This document shows positions 6,566 through 14,974 of a DNA stretch of 34,288 nt, piece by piece. The DNA is from Acidobacteriaceae bacterium (GTDB lineage Bacteria; Acidobacteriota; Terriglobia; Terriglobales; Acidobacteriaceae). Made by a program: the position numbers and the translations under genes. How positions within the stretch are numbered: the first letter of the stretch is position 1; every line of letters starts with the position of its first letter. Below the pieces are notes generated by a model. It was not told the origin of the DNA and ran no database searches. It saw only the letters and a program-made list of their open reading frames with translations. The stretch lies in NCBI GenBank assembly GCA_027449545.1, contig DAIDLI010000134.1:1-34288 (forward strand), written 5' to 3'.

Positions 6566-7411
6566 GTGCGCCGCATCGTACCGACTGCGTGCCTTGCCCT
6601 CACGGCCTTCTTCCCGGCCGTGCGCGTCGCCGCGGCCGCACCGCTCTCCCCCGCGCAGTCCCAGGCCCTGGTGAACGCCGCCCTGGCCAACGAACTTCGC
6701 GCCGCCCAGGACACCACCCACCCCATGCGCTACCTGCTCCGCAAGCAGACGCCGCGCCTGGCCTCCACGCGCGAGATCTGCGAGACCAAAGACGGCGCCG
6801 TCGCCCGCCTGCTCTCGGTCAACAGCATTCCTCTGGGACCAGTGGCAGAGCAGAAGGAAATTGCGCGGCTCGAGGAACTGCTCCGCGATCCCGGCCGGCA
6901 GCGCCATCGCAAACTGGCAGAGGCTGCCGATACCGCGCGCGCTTTGGAAGTGCTGCGCCTCCTGCCCCGCGCCTTTCTCTACCAGGACATTGGGCCCGGC
7001 GAAGGACCTTCAGGCGCCATCGAGCGCTTTCGCTTCGAGCCCAACCCGCGCTTCTCCCCGCCCAGCCTGGAAACCGGGGTGCTGACCGCGATGGCGGGCG
7101 AGATCTGGATCGACCCCGCGCAGCAGCGGGTGACGCGGCTCGAAGGCCACCTGCAGCAGAATGTCAGCTTCGGATGGGGCCTGCTGGGAAGGCTCTACAA
7201 AGGCGGATGGATCCGCATCGACCAAGCCGAAGTTGCACCCGGCCTGTGGCGCACCGTTCGGCTGCAGTTGCAGATGAGTGGCCGCGTGCTCTTCCGCATC
7301 CGCAACTTCGATCTCCTCGAAGAAGAGACCCGGTTCGACCCGCTGCCGGCAGGCATCACCTACCAACAGGCCATTGATCTGCTGCTTGCCAGGGAAGAAG
7401 CACGCCGCTAG
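6566..7411 (+). CDS. Exported protein of unknown function, 281 aa
   Basis: The N-terminus has RRIVP, a hydrophobic core CLALTAFFPAVRVAAAA and an AxA-type cleavage region, so a Sec signal peptide and periplasmic or outer-membrane location are predicted. The mature part has a helical region with many Arg/Glu, then a beta-rich C-terminal half (IERFRFEPNPRF, GEIWIDPAQQRVTRLEGHLQQNVSFGWGLLGRLYKGGWIRID). This resembles the open beta-sheet of LolA/LppX-like carriers; that is only a fold-level impression. Start: GTG 6566 lies seven bases after a TACACT box, whereas ATG 6560 is one base after it; both give the same signal peptide. No Shine-Dalgarno sequence. Single gene, divergent from bactofilin and convergent with the response-regulator pair. 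Confidence 0.7.
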   Translation: MRRIVPTACLALTAFFPAVRVAAAAPLSPAQSQALVNAALANELRAAQDTTHPMRYLLRKQTPRLASTREICETKDGAVARLLSVNSIPLGPVAEQKEIARLEELLRDPGRQRHRKLAEAADTARALEVLRLLPRAFLYQDIGPGEGPSGAIERFRFEPNPRFSPPSLETGVLTAMAGEIWIDPAQQRVTRLEGHLQQNVSFGWGLLGRLYKGGWIRIDQAEVAPGLWRTVRLQLQMSGRVLFRIRNFDLLEEETRFDPLPAGITYQQAIDLLLAREEARR

Positions 7412-7495
7412 CCCACGACACAGTCCACGGGGAACGAGAGCCTCACGGCGTTATGTCAGCACGAATGGAACGCGGCCAGGTCGGAAGCGGCCCGG

Positions 7496-8167
7496 CTACG
7501 CATTTGCGTTGGGCGTAACCAGATGGTGCGCAATCGCGAACAGCGCCAGTTCCAGCCGGGTGGAGACGCCGGTCTTGTCGAAGATGTTCGAGAGATGCCG
7601 CTTCACAGTCTCTTCGCTGAGCGTGAACTGCTTGGCGATATCGCGGTTGGAGCAGCCTTCCACGATGCAACCCACCACCTCCAGCTCGCGCGGGGTCAGG
7701 CCGTAGGTTTTGCGCTGCGGCACCGCCGCCTTCTGCATCAGCTCATGCAGGGCAGCCACCAGATTCACCACGCGCTTGCCACCAATCCAGTAATCGCCCG
7801 CGTATACCGTGCGGATGGCGGTTTGCAGGTGATTGGCCAGCGCATCCTTGAGCACGATCCCGCGGGCGCCGATTTGCAGCGCCTCGATCACCTGCTGGGT
7901 GGTAATTGTCGAGGTGAGCAGAAGAACTTTAGCGGTTGACGGCCCGTTCATGATGGCCCGCATGGCCTCGAAACCCGGCAGGCGCGGCATCGAGACGTCG
8001 AGCAGCAGAATGTCGGGCTGCAATTCCAGCGTCTGGGTAATAGCCTCATCGCCGTCGGTCGCGTCGCCCACGACTTCGAAGCCGCCCGCTTCCATGAGCA
8101 TGTTGCGGACGCCGATGCGGACGACGGGGTGATCGTCAGCGATCACAATTCGGATAGGTCGATCCAT
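7496..8167 (-). CDS. NarL/FixJ-type response regulator, 223 aa
   Basis: A DNA-binding two-component response regulator. The receiver domain (residues 1-120) starts IRIVIADDHPVVRIG with the acidic pair D11-D12, the phospho-acceptor D57 in ILLLDVSMP, and the later K in GIVLKDAL. A LuxR-type helix-turn-helix occupies about 150-215 (LTPRELEVVGCIVEGCSNRDIAKQFTLSEETVKRHLSNIFDKTG). The length is typical. Lies 33 bases after the REC-Hpt gene on the same strand, so the two are probably one operon and may share a phosphorelay. No histidine kinase is next to them. ATG 8167 is the start, with a purine-rich GGGAGGG 11 bases upstream. Confidence 0.93.
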   Translation of the reverse strand: MDRPIRIVIADDHPVVRIGVRNMLMEAGGFEVVGDATDGDEAITQTLELQPDILLLDVSMPRLPGFEAMRAIMNGPSTAKVLLLTSTITTQQVIEALQIGARGIVLKDALANHLQTAIRTVYAGDYWIGGKRVVNLVAALHELMQKAAVPQRKTYGLTPRELEVVGCIVEGCSNRDIAKQFTLSEETVKRHLSNIFDKTGVSTRLELALFAIAHHLVTPNANA

Positions 8168-8200
8168 GAACCCTGTTTCCCTCCCGGACTGGATGGCCGA

Positions 8201-8950
8201 TCAGGCCGGTAACTCGTCTTCCAGCATACGCTGCAAGGCCTGGGCGGCAGTGCGCAAATCGCGCAACAGAGCCCGGCTGTTATCTAACTGGTTATTGTCC
8301 GGACCGGATGCTTCCAGTAGTTCTCCCAGATGGGCTGCCTGCAGCGCACCCGCCATGCCGCAGCCGCCCTTGATGGCGTGCCCGATGCGGCGCACCTCAG
8401 CGGCGTCATGCCTGGAGATCGCAATACCCAGGGCTTCGATGCGGCGCTTGAGATCGGCGGCCATGGCCGAATAAATCTCGCGAATGGCCGGCTCCGGCAT
8501 CATCTGGCGGAACTGCCGGATCATCTCCGCGCTCACCACCGGCCGGCTGGAATCCAGGAAAGACACCTCGGTTTGCGGGGAGCGGCCCTGCAAAAGCCGG
8601 TGCAGCTCGGCAGGGCTGAAGGGCTTCAGCAAAACGCCATCAGCAACCGCCGCCATCTCCGCCGGCGGCTGGCTGCCGCTGATGAGGTAGAGAGCGGCGC
8701 GCGCGCAGAGCCCACGTAGCGCGGCGATCAATTGCAACCCGCTGAGACCGGGCATTTGCACATCGGCAAGAACCACGCCGGGATCGCAGACCCGCGCCTT
8801 GAGCAACGCCACGGCAGCCTCACCGTTATCGGCGGTATGCACCATGTATCCGCTCAGGGTGAGTATGGTCGCAATCACTTCGCGGCTCACAAGGTCGTCG
8901 TCGACGAGAAGAACGACCGGAAGTTCGTGCTGCGAGCCAGGGGGGAGCAT
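8201..8950 (-). CDS. Response regulator receiver with C-terminal Hpt domain, 249 aa
   Basis: Two phosphorelay modules in one protein. The receiver is at residues 10-125: LLVDDDL acidic pocket, phospho-acceptor D63 in VVLADVQMPGLSG, and K109 in LLKPFSP. The Hpt domain is at about 145-240, with the phosphorylatable H191 in the canonical HAIKGGCGMAG motif. There is no output or kinase domain, so it should pass phosphate between an unlinked kinase and a regulator, perhaps the NarL-type protein encoded next. ATG 8950 has no Shine-Dalgarno sequence but TACACT stands exactly six bases upstream (8957-8962), the leaderless arrangement seen repeatedly here. The permease gene ends 131 bases upstream on the same strand. 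Confidence 0.9.
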   Translation of the reverse strand: MLPPGSQHELPVVLLVDDDLVSREVIATILTLSGYMVHTADNGEAAVALLKARVCDPGVVLADVQMPGLSGLQLIAALRGLCARAALYLISGSQPPAEMAAVADGVLLKPFSPAELHRLLQGRSPQTEVSFLDSSRPVVSAEMIRQFRQMMPEPAIREIYSAMAADLKRRIEALGIAISRHDAAEVRRIGHAIKGGCGMAGALQAAHLGELLEASGPDNNQLDNSRALLRDLRTAAQALQRMLEDELPA

Positions 8951-8956
8951 GGGACT

Positions 8957-8962
8957 AGTGTA
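8957..8962 (-). promoter_or_regulatory. -10 of the response-regulator operon, leaderless type
   Basis: TACACT on the minus strand with a six-base gap to ATG 8950. The -35 is weak. Confidence 0.5.
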
Positions 8963-9081
8963 GTGCGCCCTCGCGGGAAATCACCCTAAAATAAAGCGGT
9001 TGGTGCGCGCGATTCAGCTTTCGGGAGTGCCCGACACCGGTGGATTCTGGATGCCTGCCTCTTCGGATTGCCACCCGCCGG

Positions 9082-11670
9082 CTACTCTTCGCGCAGCACC
9101 TGAAGCGGCCGCAGGCCCAGCAGGCGATAGCTGGCGATCCAGCCCGTCGCGGTGGCCAGCACCGCGGTGCCCGCCAGGGCAATGGCTGTGGCCGCCCACT
9201 CGATGTGGAAGACGACCTCCATGCGGTGCAGCAGAATGCGGGTGAGAACGTTGGCAAAGACCACGCCCACCGCTCCCGCCAGCAGGCCCAGTACGCTGAA
9301 CTCCACGCTGAAGGTGCGCACGATGCGCATGCGCGTCGCGCCCAGGGTCTTCAGCACCACTGCCTCCTGCATGCGGCGGAAGCGGGTGCTGGCGATCGAC
9401 GAGGCAAGGATCATCAACCCTGCCAGAATCGAGAAGCCGGCCAGCAGCCGGACCACGAAGGTGATCTGATCGACCACGGTCTCAATGCGGGTCAGCACGT
9501 CGGCGATGTTCACCACGGTGATGGACGGATAGGCGGCAAAGAGTCCGCGCTCCATCTGCGGAATCTGCTGCGGAAGCAGATGCGCTTCGCCGTACCAGGT
9601 AGAGCCTTGTCCTGCGGCGATGCCTGAGGGAACCACGAAGTCGAGCCGCGCGGCGAGATGCTCGCCGTCGGCGCGGTAGATGGCGGCCACGCGCAGCGCG
9701 TGCTGAACGCCCCCGGTTTCGATCTCGAAGGTGGAACCGACACCAAGATGCAGGCGCTTGGCGAGCCACTCGGCGACCGCAATCTCCTGGGCGCTGCCCT
9801 GCTTCCACCATGCGCCGGAGAGAATCTTGTCGCCGGTAGGCGGCGCATCTGCCCAGGTGAGCTCTGCGTTACGCAGGCGGCGCACCGGAACGTGCTTGCC
9901 GCGCATCTGCTCCAACGGCTCGCCGTTGATCGCGACGATGCGGCCGGTAATGGTGGGGATCAGTTCCAGCGGCGTCGTCACGCCCGGCTGCTGGGCGAAG
10001 AACTGCTTCACGCCGGCAAGCTCATCGGTCGTCACGTCCACCAGAAAGATGTTGGGCAGCTTGGGCGAGGCGGTCTGGTGCAGATCGCTGAGCAGCGCCG
10101 CCTGCACCAGGTAGACGGTGAGGATGAGCATCACGCCGGTGCCGAGCGCAGCCAGCACGGCGGCGGACTGGTTGCCCGGACGGTAGAGATTGGCGAGGCC
10201 ATGACGCAGCGAGGACGGCAGGCGCAGGCGCACGCGATCGAGCACCAGACGGGTAGAGCGCAACGCGACCCACGCCAGCAGCAGCAGCACCAGCAGCGCA
10301 CAGGTAAAGATCAGCGCGAACCAGCCGCCCACCTTGGGCGAGTCGGTGAGACCCCAGGCGATGCCGCCCAGCGCCGCCACCACAGCGATGGAGATGCCAA
10401 GCTGGAGCCGGCGTTGCCACCAGCGCGCGAGCCAGCCGCGCAGGCCTCCGGTGGTGTGCTCCACCAGGCGGCGCAGCACCAGCACCGGGCGGATGCTGCG
10501 CACATCGAGCAGCGGCGGCAGGCAGAAGAGCAGCGTGGTCAGCAGCCCTGTGCAAAGACCGGCAAGCGCCTCCTTCCACGGAAAGACCAGCGCCGGCTTG
10601 ATGGTGAGCAGATGCCCGAAGGCTTCGGGAAGCCCGGTCATCACCCCAATGCCCGCGGCGACGCCCACCAGGCCCCCGGCCAGGCCGAGGCCGAGCGTTT
10701 GCAGCAGAAAGATGCGCAGCAGATCGGCCGAGCCCGCGCCCATGGCCTTGAGGATGGCCAGCATGTCCATGCGCTGTTCAAGATGAGCGTGCATGGCCAT
10801 GGCCACGCCGATGGCGCCCAGCACCATGGCGACCAGGCAGATCAGGCTGAGAATCGAAGTGGCATTGTCCAGGCCGCGGGTGAGTCCCGGATTGCCTTCC
10901 CGCCAGTCGATCACCTGGGCATCGGGCAGCGCCTTTTCCAATTCGGCGCGCACGGCGGCCGTCTCCGCATCGAGTACCTTGCCGTGCGTCACGGTTGCGG
11001 GCAGCTTCACCAGCAGGCGTTCGTAGACGCGGCTGCCGTAGCCGATGAGTCCAGTCTCCGCGAGCGCCTTCTGGGTGATCATGACGCGCGGGCCGAGGCC
11101 GCCGGCGGCGGAGACGCGATCCGGCTCCTGCCGGATCACCGCGGTGATGCGAAAATCGTGGCCGCCGAGATGGAGCGTATCGCCCACCTTCGCGTTCATG
11201 CGCACCAGCAGTTCGTCGGCCACCACCGCCGAGTTGCCGGCCAGCGCCTGGCGCAGGGGCATCGCAGGATCCAGCTCCACCTTGCCGTAGTAGGGATACT
11301 GTGTTGGGTCCACGGCCTTGAGCGAGACCAGCAGCGGCACGAGATTCGGCGGAATCGAGGCCATGGAGATGGTCTGGGTTGCCCAGGTGGTCTCCATGCC
11401 CGGATGATTCTTCACGAGCTGCGCCACCTTGGCGAGCTCTTCCTTGTTCGGAACGCGGCCCATGCGCGCGCTGAGATCGCCGACGATCAGCGAGCGTGCC
11501 TGGCCGGAAAGCGTCGCGCGAAAGCTGTTGCTCAGGCCGCGCACGCCCACCAGCGCCGCCACGCCCACCGCCACCGAGAGCACCACGAAGGCGAACTTGC
11601 CGGGCGCAGACTTGAGATCGCGCCAGCCGATGGCAGCCGCACGGCTCCAGCTCAGCGCCCGCTCAGCCAT
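9082..11670 (-). CDS. ybbP: FtsX-like ABC transporter permease (YbbP type), 862 aa
   Basis: Inner-membrane subunit of a MacB/LolCDE-class (type VII) ABC system. An N-terminal anchor helix (FAFVVLSVAVGVAALVGVRGL) is followed by a large periplasmic domain (about 45-260). A first four-helix FtsX core sits near 265-430, a second periplasmic part after about 500, and a second FtsX core at the C-terminus (VVRLLAGFSILAGLMILASSIASTRFRRMQEAVVLKTLGATR). Two FtsX modules and about 800-860 residues are the YbbP pattern. The gene start overlaps the end of the ATPase gene by 8 bases, so translation is probably coupled. With the divergent TesA-like esterase this reproduces the E. coli tesA-ybbAP neighbourhood. 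The transported substrate is unknown. Confidence 0.9.
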   Translation of the reverse strand: MAERALSWSRAAAIGWRDLKSAPGKFAFVVLSVAVGVAALVGVRGLSNSFRATLSGQARSLIVGDLSARMGRVPNKEELAKVAQLVKNHPGMETTWATQTISMASIPPNLVPLLVSLKAVDPTQYPYYGKVELDPAMPLRQALAGNSAVVADELLVRMNAKVGDTLHLGGHDFRITAVIRQEPDRVSAAGGLGPRVMITQKALAETGLIGYGSRVYERLLVKLPATVTHGKVLDAETAAVRAELEKALPDAQVIDWREGNPGLTRGLDNATSILSLICLVAMVLGAIGVAMAMHAHLEQRMDMLAILKAMGAGSADLLRIFLLQTLGLGLAGGLVGVAAGIGVMTGLPEAFGHLLTIKPALVFPWKEALAGLCTGLLTTLLFCLPPLLDVRSIRPVLVLRRLVEHTTGGLRGWLARWWQRRLQLGISIAVVAALGGIAWGLTDSPKVGGWFALIFTCALLVLLLLAWVALRSTRLVLDRVRLRLPSSLRHGLANLYRPGNQSAAVLAALGTGVMLILTVYLVQAALLSDLHQTASPKLPNIFLVDVTTDELAGVKQFFAQQPGVTTPLELIPTITGRIVAINGEPLEQMRGKHVPVRRLRNAELTWADAPPTGDKILSGAWWKQGSAQEIAVAEWLAKRLHLGVGSTFEIETGGVQHALRVAAIYRADGEHLAARLDFVVPSGIAAGQGSTWYGEAHLLPQQIPQMERGLFAAYPSITVVNIADVLTRIETVVDQITFVVRLLAGFSILAGLMILASSIASTRFRRMQEAVVLKTLGATRMRIVRTFSVEFSVLGLLAGAVGVVFANVLTRILLHRMEVVFHIEWAATAIALAGTAVLATATGWIASYRLLGLRPLQVLREE

Positions 11671-12376
11671 TTCTTTCCTTGTCCTCGATGAGGGAAGCGG
11701 CAGGAACCGGCAGGGTATCCTCCACGATCATTCCGTCCTTGAGCGTGATGCGGCGATCGGCGCGGCTGGCAACCTCGGCGTCGTGCGTCACCAGCACCAG
11801 CGTGGTTCCCGCCTTGCGATTGCGCTCCAGCAGCAGATCAAGAACCAGCCGCCCGTTCGCCGAGTCGAGATTGCCGGTGGGCTCGTCGGCCATCACGATG
11901 GGCGGCTCGGCGATAAATGCGCGCGCCAGCGCCACGCGCTGCTGCTCTCCGCCGGAGAGCTGGATCGGGTAGTGCTCCATGCGCTCGGCAAGCCCAACCT
12001 CGGTGAGCATCCCGCGGGCCAGCGCCAGGCCGTTCCCCTTCACGTTAAGCTCGTAGGGGAGCAGCACGTTCTCAAGCGCGGTGAGCGTCTGGATGAGCTG
12101 GTAGGACTGGAAGACGAAGCCGATCTTACGGCCGCGCACGCCGGCCAGATCTGCCTCCGCAAGGTTGTGGATGGGGACGCCATCGAGCCAGATCTCGCCG
12201 GAGCTGGGCGCATCCAGCCCCGCAAGCAGGCCGAGCAGCGTGCTTTTGCCGCTGCCGCTGGCGCCCACGATCGCCACAAATTGACCGGCGGGAATCGAAA
12301 ACGTGATGCCCTTCAGGATCTCGACGCGGCGCGCGCCGTTCTGAATCCACTTCTTCGCATCCCGGACCTCGATCAA
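11663..12376 (-). CDS. ybbA: ABC transporter ATP-binding protein (YbbA/LolD type), 237 aa
   Basis: Nucleotide-binding subunit paired with the FtsX-like permease encoded downstream. All motifs are intact: Walker A GASGSGKST, Q-loop in VFQSYQLI, signature LSGGEQQRVALARA, Walker B IVMADEPTGNLD, and the switch histidine in LVTHD. LolD/MacB-class ATPases share the LSGGEQQRVAIARA form and this length. The start codon is TTG 12376: GGGAGG lies six bases upstream and there is no ATG before the conserved IEVRDAKKW strand. Overlaps the permease gene by 8 bases. About 107 bases separate it from the divergent esterase gene. Confidence 0.92.
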   Translation of the reverse strand: MIEVRDAKKWIQNGARRVEILKGITFSIPAGQFVAIVGASGSGKSTLLGLLAGLDAPSSGEIWLDGVPIHNLAEADLAGVRGRKIGFVFQSYQLIQTLTALENVLLPYELNVKGNGLALARGMLTEVGLAERMEHYPIQLSGGEQQRVALARAFIAEPPIVMADEPTGNLDSANGRLVLDLLLERNRKAGTTLVLVTHDAEVASRADRRITLKDGMIVEDTLPVPAASLIEDKERNG

Positions 12377-12471
12377 CCGAAACCTCCCGGCGAAACGCTC
12401 CGCAGGTACAGATTACAGGGAGCACCGGAAGTCCGTAGCTCGCAGGTACCGGCTATCTCTCCGGCTGCTTC

Positions 12472-12477
12472 TAAACT
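12472..12477 (+). promoter_or_regulatory. -10 of esterase gene, leaderless type
   Basis: TAAACT, three bases before GTG 12481 and six before GTG 12484. The six-base spacing used elsewhere in the window favours 12484. Confidence 0.4.
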
Positions 12478-12483
12478 GAAGTG

Positions 12484-13104
12484 GTGAGAACGCGACGGTC
12501 CTTTTTGGCCTTCCTGGTTCTGCTCTTCTTTGCCGGGCCGCTCCATGCCGCTCAGCGCCCGCTGCTCGTCTGCTACGGCGACAGCATCACCGCAGGCTAC
12601 GGACTGCCCTACGGCAAGTCCTATCCCGACGCGCTGCAACAGATGCTGGACCGGGCCGGCTACCGCTACAAGGTGGTGAACCGGGGCACCAGCGGCGCGA
12701 CCACCAAGGACGCCGTGGCCGGGCTCCCCTACATCTTGCAGATGCATCCTGCCGTGGTGATCGTGGAGTTCGGAGGGAACGATGGCCTGCGCGGCCTGCC
12801 TATCCCGCAGACCCGCGCCAATCTCGACCGCATCCTGACAGCTCTCCAGAAGGCGCACATCCGCGTGCTGCTGGCCGGCATCACCCTGCCGCCGGACTAC
12901 GGGCCCACCTACATTCGCCAGTTTCAGGCGATGTACCGCGAGCTCGCCGAAAAGGACCACGTGGCGCTGGTGCCCATGCTCTATAAAAACCTCATCAACG
13001 TGCCCGGCACCATCCAGCAGGACGGGATTCATCCCACGGCGAAGGGCGCGAAGCTCATCGCCCAAACCCTGCTCCCCGCCCTCGAACCCCTGCTGAAAAA
13101 GTGA
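12484..13104 (+). CDS. tesA: SGNH-hydrolase, TesA-like arylesterase/thioesterase, 206 aa
   Basis: Multifunctional periplasmic esterase/acyl-CoA thioesterase I/lysophospholipase family. The signal peptide is residues 1-22 (FLAFLVLLFFAGPLHAA). The SGNH blocks follow in order: catalytic S34 in CYGDSITAGYG, the glycine block NRGTSGATT, the asparagine block FGGNDGLRG, and the D180-x-x-H183 pair in DGIHPTAKG. The length matches TesA. Start: GTG GTG at 12481/12484; I prefer 12484 because of the -10 spacing, and the difference is one residue. No Shine-Dalgarno sequence. Divergent from ybbAP exactly as in E. coli, which suggests that the exporter and the esterase act on related lipidic substrates; that link is inference. 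The symbol rests on motifs plus neighbourhood. Confidence 0.88.
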   Translation: MRTRRSFLAFLVLLFFAGPLHAAQRPLLVCYGDSITAGYGLPYGKSYPDALQQMLDRAGYRYKVVNRGTSGATTKDAVAGLPYILQMHPAVVIVEFGGNDGLRGLPIPQTRANLDRILTALQKAHIRVLLAGITLPPDYGPTYIRQFQAMYRELAEKDHVALVPMLYKNLINVPGTIQQDGIHPTAKGAKLIAQTLLPALEPLLKK

Positions 13105-13114
13105 GCACGCTCAC
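13096..13114 (-). terminator. Weak intrinsic terminator of truB
   Basis: On the minus strand GTGAGC, a GT centre, GCTCAC, then TTTTT (opposite the A-run 13100-13096). It lies about 30 bases after the truB stop and overlaps the 3' end of the esterase gene. Confidence 0.4.
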
Positions 13115-13127
13115 CCCTGTGCGCGAG

Positions 13128-13147
13128 TCTCTGTTCTCTGTTCTCAC
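13128..13147. repeat. Short heptamer repeat TCTCTGT
   Basis: Two exact TCTCTGT units followed by a partial third, in the gap between the convergent esterase and truB genes. Similar in position to the octamer tracts. Confidence 0.5.
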
Positions 13148-14034
13148 CCCATCACCACCACAGGCTGAAACAGCGTTCCGGCCACGCGTTTGGCAATACC
13201 GACGAGTTCGCGCTGCCCGGCGAAGACCTTGACCAGGGAAGCATCCGAGAACTCCGGCAAGTTGGCCTGCGCGCCGTTGCGCAGGCGTCCCAGCGCCGCG
13301 GCATCAGCCCCCACCGCCGGCATCTCCGGTAGCAGGCTGCGCGGATGCACGCATCGGCCTTCCAGTGCTTCGACATTGCCGGCGAGCGGCTCCAGTTCGT
13401 CGAGCGGGTGAGCGTCCTCCAGCGTAAAGACGCCGGCCCGCGTCCGCCGCAGGCTGCTCAGATGCGCCCCGCAGCCCAACTGCTCGCCCATGGCATGCGC
13501 CACCGAGCGTACGTAGCCCCCGGCGCTGATGCTCATGGTGAAATGGGCTTCCGGCCCTTCGAGCGCGTCAATGTCAAACGAAGCAATGCGCACCCGGGCG
13601 GGCTTCAGCTCGACCGGCTGGCCGGCGCGGGCCAGCTTGTAAGCCGGCTTGCCCTGGATCTTTTTGGCGGAAAACGGCGGCGGCATCTGCTCCATCTCGC
13701 CGTGAAAGCGCACCGCCTGCTCACGCACGCGGGCCAGCGTAAGTGCGCCTGCAAACTCCTGCCAGCGGTCAGCACCGGCAGGCTCGCCATCGGCATCGTA
13801 GGTATCGGTGGCAAAGCCGAAGCGGATGGTGCCGGTATAGCTCTTTTCCGCGGTGGAAAAGTACTGGGCCAGCCGGGTAAACTTGCCCAGCAGCAGCGGC
13901 AAAACGCCGGTAGCCATGGGGTCGAGTGTGCCCAGATGGCCGATGGAGCGTTCGCCGGTAATGCGGCGCAGACGGTTGACGACATCATGACTGGTGATGC
14001 CGCAGGGCTTGTCGATAACCAGAAGTCCGTTCAT
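13144..14034 (-). CDS. truB: tRNA pseudouridine(55) synthase, 296 aa
   Basis: Makes pseudouridine at position 55 in the T-loop of tRNAs. The N-terminus MNGLLVIDKPCGITSHDVVNRLRR and the catalytic aspartate D38 in GHLGTLDPMATGVLP are the TruB signature. KSYTGTIRFGFATDTYDADG and AGGYVRSVAHAMGEQLGCGAHLSSLRRTRAG are the later conserved blocks. Full length. The ORF runs from ATG 14034. No Shine-Dalgarno sequence and no TANNNT box at the usual spacing was found. In many bacteria truB follows rbfA/infB, but here it stands alone between convergent and divergent neighbours. Weak terminator at 13096-13114. Confidence 0.95.
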   Translation of the reverse strand: MNGLLVIDKPCGITSHDVVNRLRRITGERSIGHLGTLDPMATGVLPLLLGKFTRLAQYFSTAEKSYTGTIRFGFATDTYDADGEPAGADRWQEFAGALTLARVREQAVRFHGEMEQMPPPFSAKKIQGKPAYKLARAGQPVELKPARVRIASFDIDALEGPEAHFTMSISAGGYVRSVAHAMGEQLGCGAHLSSLRRTRAGVFTLEDAHPLDELEPLAGNVEALEGRCVHPRSLLPEMPAVGADAAALGRLRNGAQANLPEFSDASLVKVFAGQRELVGIAKRVAGTLFQPVVVMG

Positions 14035-14137
14035 AAAGCAGATACAGTTCTCAGGTTACAGGTTCGCGCCGCCGGAACGCAGAACGGAAGCCACTTGCCA
14101 AACCGGGCGTAGAAGGGCAGTCTAAGGGGGGAACGCC

Positions 14138-14968
14138 ATGGAACTGGAGCGCGCTGAAAAACCGTTGCGGCAGATGCGCAGGCTGCTCAAGCGCATCGCG
14201 GAGACTCCTGCGCCCGAAGAGGTGCACAGGCTGCGCACCCGCGCGCGCAAGGTCGAAGCCATCGGCGGCGCGCTGAAGAACATCGACCCGCGCGCCACCA
14301 AACGGTTGCTGAAGGCCATCAAGCCCATTCGCAAAGCGGCGGGGGCGGTCCGCGACATAGACGTGCTGGCCGGCAACCTGCTCGCCATGCCGCGCCAACA
14401 GCTCGGCGATTCGCTGGTCAAGCTCGAGGAGCACCTGGGCGCCACCCGCAAAACCAGCGCCGGCAAGCTCATGTCCGTGATCGATGAGCAGCGCAGCAAG
14501 GCGCGCAAGCGGCTCAAAACCTACGCCCGAGGGATCGAGTCGGCGGCCAGCGGGAAAAAGCCGGTGAAGCGCGACGTGGCCCAGGCGATGGATTCCACAA
14601 CCGGCAGCGACTCGCGTGCCGACGGCTTGACGGACGAGCTCACGCGCTGGCCCGCGCTGAACCACGACAACCTGCACGCCTTCCGGCTCAAAGTGAAAGA
14701 GCTGCGCTACGTGCTCCAGACATTTCCGCAGGCCGGCAAGGGATTCATCGACGCCCTGGGCAAAGTGAAGGACCAGATTGGCGACTGGCACGACTGGGAG
14801 CAACTGCTGGCCATTGCCCGCGAGGTTCTGGATGCTCAGGCAGACCGCGAGCTCCTGCAACATATCGAGGGGACAAGCAGGCAGAAGTTCATGAAGGCCC
14901 TGGCCGGGGCAAACGGGCTGCGGCAGCGCTATCTGAGCGCTGGCACCCAGGAAAAAAAGCGCGCCTGA
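14138..14968 (+). CDS. CHAD domain protein, 276 aa
   Basis: CHAD (conserved histidine alpha-helical domain) proteins bind inorganic polyphosphate through helical bundles rich in basic residues. The pattern is clear: an N-terminal VHRLRTRARKVEAI helix, then IRKAAGAVRDIDVLAGNL, and in the second half HAFRLKVKELRYVLQTF and IGDWHDWEQLLAIA, the paired H-x3-K/R-x3-L/R-Y motifs of the two half-domains. The protein is very basic. The start ATG 14138 has GGGGGGAA just upstream. No CYTH or polyphosphate kinase gene is adjacent, so the role remains family-level. Its 3' end carries the oppositely oriented folE terminator (14952-14973). Confidence 0.9.
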   Translation: MELERAEKPLRQMRRLLKRIAETPAPEEVHRLRTRARKVEAIGGALKNIDPRATKRLLKAIKPIRKAAGAVRDIDVLAGNLLAMPRQQLGDSLVKLEEHLGATRKTSAGKLMSVIDEQRSKARKRLKTYARGIESAASGKKPVKRDVAQAMDSTTGSDSRADGLTDELTRWPALNHDNLHAFRLKVKELRYVLQTFPQAGKGFIDALGKVKDQIGDWHDWEQLLAIAREVLDAQADRELLQHIEGTSRQKFMKALAGANGLRQRYLSAGTQEKKRA

Positions 14969-14973
14969 CGCGC
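14952..14973 (-). terminator. Intrinsic terminator of the pterin operon
   Basis: On the minus strand GCGCG, loop TCAGG, CGCGC, followed by seven T residues. It begins two bases after the folE stop and lies inside the last codons of the convergent CHAD gene. Confidence 0.55.
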
Positions 14974-14974
14974 A

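Noticed and set aside
9658..11691. 677-codon open frame on the plus strand
   Set aside because: Fully antisense to the FtsX-like permease; low-complexity His/Arg/Gln/Ala-rich translation typical of high-GC shadow frames.
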